In this document: piece after piece, positions 58,164-64,000 of the stretch | Layout of the letters: each line of letters starts with the position of its first letter | Position numbering within the stretch: position 1 is the first letter of the stretch | Assembly: GCF_000739815.1 (NCBI RefSeq) | Contig: NZ_BBJJ01000008.1 | Location: 62,001-126,000 of the forward strand | DNA from: Paraburkholderia mimosarum LMG 23256 = NBRC 106338 | Lineage (GTDB): Bacteria > Pseudomonadota > Gammaproteobacteria > Burkholderiales > Burkholderiaceae | DNA: 64,000 nt | Direction of reading: 5' to 3' | The notes under the pieces: model-generated | Seen by the model: only the letters and a program-made list of their open reading frames with translations | Told to the model about the DNA's origin: nothing | Databases searched by the model: none | Program-made: the position numbers and the translations under genes

Positions 58164-59086
58164 CGCTTGTCTTGCGAGCCGCCGGGCGGCGAGAGCTTCG
58201 CTCGCCGCTCTGCCGCAGCGAAGATCTCGCGCAGATGTTGCCGATCGGCGTCGGTGAGGTGCGCGGCGGCGGCTGGCATGGTGAGCAACAGCTTCAGCGT
58301 CAGGCTGCCGCGCGTGCCGTTACGGTCCGATAGCCCGAGATCCGGAAGACGGATTGACGTACCCGAACTCGCATTGGCGGGAATCTTCACTTCGATTGTG
58401 CGGCCCAGGATCTTCGCGTGAATGGCGCCGCCCAACATGGCCGTCACGAAGTCGATCTGAATCTCGCAAGCGAGATCGAGCCCGTTGCGCGTGAAGCCGG
58501 GGCCACAGACGATGGTAATCGAGAACGTTGCGTCTCCCGGCGGACCGCCGCTCACGCCGGGATGACCGCCGCCTTCCACGACCAGCCGTTGACCGTCCCA
58601 CGCGCCGCGAGGAATCTCGACGACATGGGACTTGCGCGAGGTCTGCACGCCTGTGCCGTGACACTGCTCGCAAAGCACGCCGCGATCTTCTTTCTGGCAC
58701 GCGACACACGGTCCTTTGACAGCGTAGTGGGCTTCGACGCCGCCGCCATCGATCGCGACTTCGAGCGGCACGAAAAGCTCGACGAGGCAATTCGCGCCGC
58801 GCATGGGCGGCGGCGCGCGGCGCTGGCGCAGCGGGGCTTGGCTGCCGCGTGTCGGGTTGACTGACGCGGTTGCGCTGGCTGACCTGGCCGACGGCGCGAC
58901 ACGCCTGCCGGTCAGAATCTCGAACGCTTCCTGGATGCGCTTGAACACCGGCTCGACGGCCGCTTCACTTCCCTTGTTGCGGTCGGGATGATATTTCGCC
59001 CTCAGCTGACGGTAGGCGCGTTTGATCTCTGCCGGCGATGCAGTCTCCGGCAGTTGCAGTCGCCTGTAGTATTCCTCGAAGTTCAA
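58160..59086 (-). CDS. DnaJ-like co-chaperone with reduced zinc site
   Basis: 308 residues. A J domain with the HPD motif (YHPDRNKG, about 32-39) occupies residues 1-65 and a Pro/Arg/Ala-rich linker follows. Instead of the four CxxCxGxG repeats of DnaJ there are only two CxxC pairs, CVACQ and CEQCHGTG, near residues 130-146. The C-terminal substrate-binding beta domains are intact, with PRGAWDGQRLVVEGGGHPG and VKIPANASSGTSIRLPDLG. It is therefore between DnaJ and CbpA in design. An 11-bp tandem repeat lies just upstream. Confidence 0.88.
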   Translation of the reverse strand: MNFEEYYRRLQLPETASPAEIKRAYRQLRAKYHPDRNKGSEAAVEPVFKRIQEAFEILTGRRVAPSARSASATASVNPTRGSQAPLRQRRAPPPMRGANCLVELFVPLEVAIDGGGVEAHYAVKGPCVACQKEDRGVLCEQCHGTGVQTSRKSHVVEIPRGAWDGQRLVVEGGGHPGVSGGPPGDATFSITIVCGPGFTRNGLDLACEIQIDFVTAMLGGAIHAKILGRTIEVKIPANASSGTSIRLPDLGLSDRNGTRGSLTLKLLLTMPAAAAHLTDADRQHLREIFAAAERRAKLSPPGGSQDKR

Positions 59087-59108
59087 ACGCGTTCCCGGGT
59101 GTGCCTGC

Positions 59109-59220
59109 GGGTTGTCCTGGAATTTTCCTCGGGTCTTCCTCGAGTCTTCCTCGAGTCTTCCTCGAGTCTTCCTCGAGTCTTCCTCGAGTCTTCCTGGAGT
59201 CTTCCTGGAGTCTTCCTGGA
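59109..59220. repeat. 11-bp tandem repeat array
   Basis: About ten head-to-tail copies of an 11-base unit: two degenerate copies (59109-59130), CGGGTCTTCCT (59131-59141), five perfect CGAGTCTTCCT (59142-59196), and two GGAGTCTTCCT (59197-59218). It lies 22-134 bases upstream of the dnaJ-like start, on the side of its promoter. The unit is not a multiple of three, and no gene spans it. Confidence 0.95.
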
Positions 59221-59231
59221 AGGTAGACGCA

Positions 59232-59257
59232 AAAAAGCCCGCAACCAGTGCGGGCTC
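59232..59257 (-). terminator. Terminator after tRNA-His
   Basis: Minus-strand AGCCCGCA-CTGGT-TGCGGGCT followed by T6. It lies about 60 bases after the tRNA-His and beside the tandem repeat, so it separates the tRNA from the dnaJ-like gene. Confidence 0.88.
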
Positions 59258-59318
59258 GTTTGTTCACTGCGGATACCGGTGCAGATGCCGGGAATACACA
59301 GTACACAGCTGAATTCTT

Positions 59319-59395
59319 TGGGGTGGCTGATGGGACTCGAACCCACGACAACAGGAATCACAATCCTGGACTCTACCAACTGAGCTACAGCCACC
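59319..59395 (-). tRNA. tRNA-His (GTG)
   Basis: 77 bases including encoded CCA and the extra 5' G (position -1) unique to histidine tRNA. Acceptor stem GTGGCTG/CAGCCAC is closed; the anticodon loop TTGTGAT carries GTG. T arm GTGGGTTCGAGTCCCAT is nearly perfect. Confidence 0.97.
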
Positions 59396-59447
59396 GCTGT
59401 TTCCCCAATCGGCGCTGCTTCGAAAGCGGCGTCAATCAAGAAGCAAG

Positions 59448-59453
59448 ATTATA
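59448..59453 (-). promoter_or_regulatory. -10 element of tRNA-His
   Basis: Minus-strand consensus TATAAT, 52 bases before the tRNA, just downstream of the dusA stop. The -35 position (AGGCAA) is weak. Confidence 0.6.
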
Positions 59454-59482
59454 TACATACCAAAGCTGGCTTGCCTAGCCCT

Positions 59483-60484
59483 TTATTCAAGAATTTCATC
59501 GGGAAGGCGCAGATGTTCGCGGGCCTCGTCAAAGATGGCGAGGTCGCCCTTTGCGAGCTTGCGGCTGTCCGAGAGAACGCGGCGCCATCCGCGCGCTCCG
59601 GCTTCGCCGCGATAGAGGCCCAACGCATGGCGCACGATTGCGCCCAGGTAGGTGCCGCGTGCGATTTCGCCCGCACAGTAATCAATGAGCCTGGCTTCCA
59701 CCTCTTCGCGCGTGAGCGCTGCATCGGTCGCGCCGTAGAAGCGCGCATCGACGTCGGCGAGCACATAGGGGTTGTGATAGGCCTCGCGGCCGAGCATCAC
59801 GCCATCCACGTGCTGCAAATGCTGTTCGACTTCGTCGAGCGTCTTGATGCCGCCGTTGATCACGATTTCGAGTTGCGGGAAGTCGCGCTTGAGCTGATAC
59901 GCGTAGTCGTACTTGAGCGGCGGAATTTCGCGGTTCTCCTTCGGGCTCAAGCCCTTCAGGATCGCGTTGCGCGCATGGACGATGAAGACTTCGCAGCCCG
60001 CCTCGGCAATCGTGCCGACGAAGTCGCGCACGAACGCGTAGTTCTCGACCGCATCGACGCCAATTCGGTGCTTGACCGTGACCGGCACCGACACGACGTC
60101 GCGCATGGCCTTGACGCAGTCCGCCACGAGTTGCGGCTCGTTCATCAGGCACGCGCCGAAGGCGCCGCGCTGCACGCGCTCGGAAGGGCAGCCGCAGTTC
60201 AGATTGATTTCGTCGTAGCCCCACTGTTCCCCGAGCTTCGCGGCACGCGCGAGATCATCGGGCTCGCTGCCGCCCAGCTGAAGCGCAACCGGCGCCTCCG
60301 CCGGCGTGAAGGCGAGGTGGCGCGGCACGTCGCCGTGAAGGAGGGCGCCCGTCGTCACCATCTCCGTATACAGCCACGTATGCCGGGAAATGAAACGATG
60401 CAGCGATCGGCAGTGGCGATCGGTCCAGTCCATCATCGGCGCGACACAGACGCGACGGGGGCTGGCTTGACGGTTGGCGGACAT
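59483..60484 (-). CDS. dusA: tRNA-dihydrouridine synthase A
   Basis: 333 residues. A flavin-dependent reductase that makes dihydrouridine at D-loop positions 20/20a. The opening RVCVAPMMDWTDRHCRSLHR, LYTEMVTTGALLHGD and the catalytic Cys in NLNCGCPSERVQRGAFG mark DusA, as do its length and VMLGREAYHNPY. It is transcribed toward tRNA-His. Confidence 0.96.
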   Translation of the reverse strand: MSANRQASPRRVCVAPMMDWTDRHCRSLHRFISRHTWLYTEMVTTGALLHGDVPRHLAFTPAEAPVALQLGGSEPDDLARAAKLGEQWGYDEINLNCGCPSERVQRGAFGACLMNEPQLVADCVKAMRDVVSVPVTVKHRIGVDAVENYAFVRDFVGTIAEAGCEVFIVHARNAILKGLSPKENREIPPLKYDYAYQLKRDFPQLEIVINGGIKTLDEVEQHLQHVDGVMLGREAYHNPYVLADVDARFYGATDAALTREEVEARLIDYCAGEIARGTYLGAIVRHALGLYRGEAGARGWRRVLSDSRKLAKGDLAIFDEAREHLRLPDEILE

Positions 60485-60890
60485 GGGGACGGGAGACGGC
60501 TGGCGTGGATCAACCTTGCATTTTAGCGCATGTTGGCGTTACTGCTTCTGCCCCTTGCGGGTTGTGCCAAGTTCGCTTGTTGCGCGTTGGGAAGCGTTTC
60601 CAGTGGGTTTCCGCCGCAGAAAGACCCTGCCAGTGGTATGTCATCTGCCTGGAAATCTGATGCGTCGCACCAATTTTTAGAGCCGACTTTTAGGGTCTGT
60701 TCGTCGCTCACCCCCGCCGGTATGGCCTCCCGCGATTGTTTCCGAAGCCAGAATAGTAAATTCGGATTATCGCGATTATTTTCCGATAGTAGGTGTATAC
60801 ACTGGGTTCCGTTGACGCAGCTCATGGGCACAGACCTCCCAGGCGAGGCGCCATCCCGATCCGCAACTGAACCTGAATATGGAGTCCACC
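60485..60890. other. dusA to small exported protein intergenic region
   Basis: About 405 bases, relatively AT-rich from 60730 to 60810. It has a perfect 10-base palindrome GTGTATACAC at 60793-60802 that could be an operator. An open frame from 60530 overlaps the next gene and has no coding character. Confidence 0.4.
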
Positions 60891-61163
60891 ATGAAGACCA
60901 AACTGATCGCAGCGCTGCTGGTCGCAGCTACCGCTTCTGTCGCCGCTCCCGCCTTCGCCAGCGGCTACGGCCCGGCACCGTTCTATCGCCCTGACGTCGG
61001 CGCGCCTGCTTCGCAGCGCGGCCAGAGCGTGCAGACCGTCGCCGCTGAACGCGTCCAGGCACAAGGCGCCGAAACGGCTTACGGCGGTGTGGCCGGCTCG
61101 GCTTCGCAGTCGGGCGGCCACGTCAAGGCCCCGGCGTCGCAATCGGTCTACTTTGGCCAGTAA
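60891..61163 (+). CDS. Small exported protein, DUF4148-like
   Basis: 90 residues. A clean Sec signal peptide (MKTKLIAALL to APAFAS, about 1-23) is followed by a short Gly/Ala/Ser/Gln-rich region. It resembles the small DUF4148-type periplasmic proteins abundant in Burkholderia, but the match is only general. ATG at 60891 follows GGAGTCCACC. Confidence 0.75.
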   Translation: MKTKLIAALLVAATASVAAPAFASGYGPAPFYRPDVGAPASQRGQSVQTVAAERVQAQGAETAYGGVAGSASQSGGHVKAPASQSVYFGQ

Positions 61164-61205
61164 GTCGAGTTGAAGTTGCCGAGCCGCCCGCGAGCCGGGC
61201 GGCAT

Positions 61206-61240
61206 GAAAGCCGGATGTCGTTTCGACATCCGGCTTTTCG
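61206..61240. terminator. Bidirectional terminator
   Basis: 14-bp perfect stem AAAGCCGGATGTCG / CGACATCCGGCTTT with loop TTT, followed by T on the + strand and A-rich on the other. It lies between the exported protein gene and the convergent 80-residue gene. Confidence 0.88.
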
Positions 61241-61294
61241 CATTTGAGGTGCGCCTGCGGTGTCGTCAGGTGCGTCCCGTGGCACTCGTACGAC

Positions 61295-61537
61295 TCAGGA
61301 CGCGTCGCGCACGCGCTTGTCGATATCTTCGCGAATGCGGTCGAAGGCGGCATCGAACGCGTTGTCCTGAGTGGGGAATCGGCCCGCAGCGACGCCGTCG
61401 ACGGGCACGTTGCCGGTTTCACTGCTCGTGAGGCTCTGGATGATTTGCGTCGAGACGAAGAAGCCGGCTTCGTGGTCGCCGTCCACGCCGGCTGTCATGT
61501 TGAAACCCATGTACTCGTAGCTGCGTCGGTGTTCCAT
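61295..61537 (-). CDS. Small unknown protein
   Basis: 80 residues, soluble, with MEHRRSYEYMGFNMTAGVDG and the acidic FDAAFDRIREDIDKRV C-terminal helix. Not recognised, but it has an excellent AGGAGG ribosome site before the ATG at 61537 and ends before a good terminator, so it is likely real. It is divergent from the aldo/keto reductase gene. Confidence 0.75.
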   Translation of the reverse strand: MEHRRSYEYMGFNMTAGVDGDHEAGFFVSTQIIQSLTSSETGNVPVDGVAAGRFPTQDNAFDAAFDRIREDIDKRVRDAS

Positions 61538-61685
61538 GCCGAATCCTCCTCGTGGGCGCATGTGCCGATTCTGGCACGTCTCCTCGCGCCACGGCGCCCT
61601 GCGGTTCATTCGGCGTCTCCTGAAAAAATTCCGGTGCCGTGGTAGTTTCACCGTTTCTCCAACCGCACTGATGGGCAAGGTTTCC

Positions 61686-62738
61686 ATGGAATACCGCACA
61701 CTCGGCAATACCGGCGTCAAGGTAAGTCTGATCGGCCTCGGCACGATGACCTGGGGCGAGCAGAACACCGAGCGCGAGGCGCACGAGCAGATCGACTATG
61801 CGCTCGACCAGGGTGTCACGCTGATCGACGCGGCAGAAATGTACCCTGTGCCGCCGCGCCCCGAGACCCAGGGGCAGACCGAGCGATTCATCGGAAGCTG
61901 GCTCGCCGGACATCGCTCGGCGCGCGAACGCATCGTGCTTGCCACCAAGATAGCGGGCCCCGCACGCCAGCCGCACAATCCCCAGCATATTCGCGGACCC
62001 GGGAACCAGTTCGACCGCAAGAACCTGACGGAAGCGCTCGACGGCAGCCTCGAGCGCCTGCAGACCGACTATGTCGACCTGTATCAGTTGCACTGGCCCG
62101 ACCGCAGCACGATGACGTTCGGCCGAAACGCCTATCCGTATATCGACGATGCCTTCACGGTGCCGATCGAGGAGACGCTGAGCGTGCTCGCCGATTTTGT
62201 GAAGGCGGGCAAAGTCCGCCACATCGGCGTGTCGAACGAGACGCCGTGGGGCGTCGCGCAATTCCTGCGCGCTGCCGAAAGGCTCGGGCTGCCGCGCATC
62301 GTCAGCATCCAGAATCCGTACAGCCTGCTCAACCGCACGTTCGAGAGCGGCCTCTCCGAATTCACGCATCGCGAAGGCGTGGGTTTGCTCGCGTACTCGC
62401 CGCTCGCGTTCGGCTGGCTCTCGGGCAAGTACGAGGGCGGTGCGCGTCCGGAAGGCGCGCGCATCACGCGCTTCGAGCGATTCAAGCGTTACAGCAAGCC
62501 AGAATCGGTGGCCGCGACCACGCGCTACGTCGAGCTCGCGAGAGCGCACGGCTATACGCCCGCGCAGTTCGCGCTGGCTTTCGTCAACAGCCGGCCGTTC
62601 CTCACCAGCAACCTGATCGGTGCCACGTCGCTCGAACAGCTGAAGGAAAACATCGCGAGCGTGGACGTCAAACTCACGCCCGAGCTGCTCTCGCATATCG
62701 ATGCGCTGCATGAGCAGCAGCCGAATCCCGCCCCTTGA
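61686..62738 (+). CDS. Aldo/keto reductase
   Basis: 350 residues of the AKR superfamily, Tas-like. The TIM-barrel opening YRTLGNTGVKVSLIGLGTMTWG, the catalytic Asp/Tyr in LIDAAEMYPVPP, Lys in LATKIAG and His in LYQLHWPD are all present. It is an NADPH-dependent reductase of uncertain substrate. ATG at 61686 (MEYRTLG) follows AAGG; an ATG at 61671 is the alternative. Confidence 0.9.
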   Translation: MEYRTLGNTGVKVSLIGLGTMTWGEQNTEREAHEQIDYALDQGVTLIDAAEMYPVPPRPETQGQTERFIGSWLAGHRSARERIVLATKIAGPARQPHNPQHIRGPGNQFDRKNLTEALDGSLERLQTDYVDLYQLHWPDRSTMTFGRNAYPYIDDAFTVPIEETLSVLADFVKAGKVRHIGVSNETPWGVAQFLRAAERLGLPRIVSIQNPYSLLNRTFESGLSEFTHREGVGLLAYSPLAFGWLSGKYEGGARPEGARITRFERFKRYSKPESVAATTRYVELARAHGYTPAQFALAFVNSRPFLTSNLIGATSLEQLKENIASVDVKLTPELLSHIDALHEQQPNPAP

Positions 62739-62969
62739 CGGGAAGCTCCCGAACAGGCCGCGACACGCGCGGCGCTTGAACGACGCGCGCAGCGCCAGGC
62801 CGATGCGATAGCGAACGCTGATACACCAAAATCGTTGGCGATTCGCAGGGCATACACTACGATCCAGCATGCGCCGATCGGGGCACCATCACGCGATGCG
62901 CACGCACTGCGCTTCGTGCGATGACGCCCCGCCGGCCGTCCATACGCTCAATCCGGGAGAGACTTCACA

Positions 62970-64000
62970 ATGACGAGCGCACGTCCAGCGCAATCGCCGC
63001 CGTCTTACGGCTGGCCCATTTTCATTTTGCTGGCGGTGGCCGGCTTGTTCTACGTGAAGTGGTTCCCCTACTATCACCGCGCGTTCACGGCCGAGGAGAC
63101 GCACTCCATCGGCAAATCGATTCTCACGGGCGGCGCGGCCAGCGCCCCCGCGCCGTCGTTTGCCGCCGCGCTCGATTACGCTTACGCCTACGGCAAGGCG
63201 ATCTGGCAGGCCATGGTGCTCGGCCTGCTGCTCGGCTCCGCGGTGCAGGCGCTGTTGCCCGTGCAATGGGTCGCGCGCGTGCTCGGCCGGCGGGGCTTCG
63301 GCAGCGTGGCGGCAGGCGGCCTGCTCGCGGTGCCCGGCATGATGTGCACCTGCTGCGCCGCGCCCGTGGTAGTGGGCCTGCGCGCGCGCAATGCATCGGC
63401 GGGCGGCGCGATTGCGTTCTGGCTCGGCAATTCCGTGCTCAACCCGGCGACGCTCGTCTTCATGGGCTTCGTGCTCGGCTGGCATTGGAGCGCACTGCGT
63501 CTCGCGCTGGGCCTCTTGATGGTGTTCGGACTCGGCTGGCTCTGCAACCGCCTCGTCACGCCCGAGGAAACGCGTGCCGCCGACGACCGCCTCGCGCAGC
63601 TCGCCCGGCAGCAGGCGGAAGGCGGCAACGTCTTCGTGCGCTGGCTGCGCATTTTCGCGCGCATGGCCGTGCGCCTCGTGCCGGAGTACATCGTGCTGGT
63701 GCTGCTGCTTGGCGCCGCGCGCGCGTGGCTTTTCCCGCACATCGGCCCGGAGGTGACGAGCAGCCTCGGCTGGATCGTCACGTTCGCCTTTGTCGGCATG
63801 CTGTTCGTGATCCCTACGGCCGGCGAGGTCCCCATCATCCAGGCGATGCTCGCGCTCGGCATGGGCGTGGGGCCCGCGGGCGCGCTCCTGATGACGCTGC
63901 CGCCGGTGAGCGTGCCGTCGTTCGCGATGCTGGCGGGTTCGTTCCGGCCGCGCATGCTCGCGATCGTGGGCACCACGGTGGTGTGCTTCGGCATCGCCGC
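62970..64000 (+). CDS. Permease, DUF318-like, cut by window edge
   Basis: 343 codons are visible before the right edge, with no stop. There are about eight hydrophobic segments. A PGMMCTCCAAPVVVGLRARNAS region with a CTCC cysteine motif and a related later segment PTAGEVPIIQAMLALGMGVGPAG fit the DUF318/permease family, thought to export metal or organic ions. The ATG follows GGGAGAG. The C-terminus lies outside the window. Confidence 0.85.
   Translation, partial: MTSARPAQSPPSYGWPIFILLAVAGLFYVKWFPYYHRAFTAEETHSIGKSILTGGAASAPAPSFAAALDYAYAYGKAIWQAMVLGLLLGSAVQALLPVQWVARVLGRRGFGSVAAGGLLAVPGMMCTCCAAPVVVGLRARNASAGGAIAFWLGNSVLNPATLVFMGFVLGWHWSALRLALGLLMVFGLGWLCNRLVTPEETRAADDRLAQLARQQAEGGNVFVRWLRIFARMAVRLVPEYIVLVLLLGAARAWLFPHIGPEVTSSLGWIVTFAFVGMLFVIPTAGEVPIIQAMLALGMGVGPAGALLMTLPPVSVPSFAMLAGSFRPRMLAIVGTTVVCFGIA

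Noticed and set aside
59109..59220. CRISPR or coding repeat
   Set aside because: The 11-base unit has no spacers and is too short for CRISPR; it is not a multiple of three and lies outside genes.
60530..60994. Lipoprotein-like frame starting near 60530
   Set aside because: It overlaps the well-supported exported protein gene in another frame and loses coding character after the first 15 codons.

Overview
This is a chromosomal window of high-GC (about 65%) DNA from a Burkholderiaceae bacterium, most likely Paraburkholderia or a close relative. The evidence is gene content and order: a small DUF2065-type gene then hisZ-purA-phosphoribosyltransferase at the left edge, mutS-lplT-suhB-trmJ-cysE-lpxH-ppiB-ppiA-cysS-accA-tilS-lysC in the middle, and rnr-rlmB-rpiA, pyrD-bpt-aat and ssuDCB on the right. 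Codon use is strongly GC3-biased, so nearly every gene casts long shadow reading frames on other frames; these were left out. No species can be named from sequence alone.

Layout. 1-6 kb: DUF2065-type protein, hisZ, purA with a phosphoribosyltransferase, and kup (K+ uptake), separated by clear intrinsic terminators. 6-14 kb: tex, a glutamine-rich exported repeat protein, a DUF465 protein, a DinG-family helicase, an alanine-rich lipoprotein and a ribosomal oxygenase (RoxA/YcfD type) divergent from a SlyD-like FKBP. 14-26 kb: a degenerate metallophosphoesterase-like exported protein, mutS, lplT, suhB, trmJ, cysE, lpxH, tandem cyclophilins and a TPR protein. 26-33 kb: cysS, a DNA glycosylase, accA, tilS and lysC. 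33.5-34.9 kb: a tRNA cluster (Ser-GCT and two Leu-CAG genes) holding a frameshifted gene remnant, the only clear sign of decayed foreign DNA. 35-39.5 kb: rnr, rlmB, rpiA. 40-45 kb: a Crp/Fnr-like regulator, manC, a FadR-type regulator and a Gfo/Idh/MocA dehydrogenase, with long non-coding spacers. 45-51 kb: part of a cystine-type ABC importer, pyrD, the N-degron transferases bpt and aat, a NUDIX hydrolase and tRNA-fMet. 51-57.9 kb: UPF0303, SMR transporter, DUF1488, a crotonase-fold hydrolase, a membrane protein, ssuD-ssuC-ssuB and a Mop-type molybdate-binding protein. 58-64 kb: a DnaJ-like protein preceded by an 11-bp tandem repeat, tRNA-His, dusA, small unknown genes, an aldo/keto reductase and a permease cut by the right edge.

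Functionally this is core genome: purine, histidine, pyrimidine, lysine, cysteine and fatty-acid biosynthesis, tRNA maturation and modification (tilS, trmJ, dusA), RNA decay, mismatch and alkylation repair, and periplasmic folding. The five tRNA genes have individual terminators, and four of them have near-consensus sigma-70 promoters.

I found no CRISPR array, intact insertion sequence, prophage, toxin-antitoxin module or recognisable new defence system. The most unusual items are the repeat and structure elements: three head-to-tail hairpins upstream of lysC, an 11-bp tandem array upstream of the dnaJ-like gene, and mutually exclusive hairpins upstream of manC. To these add the multiply frameshifted remnant between tRNA genes, the Gln-rich exported coiled-coil protein and the active-site-degenerate phosphoesterase.
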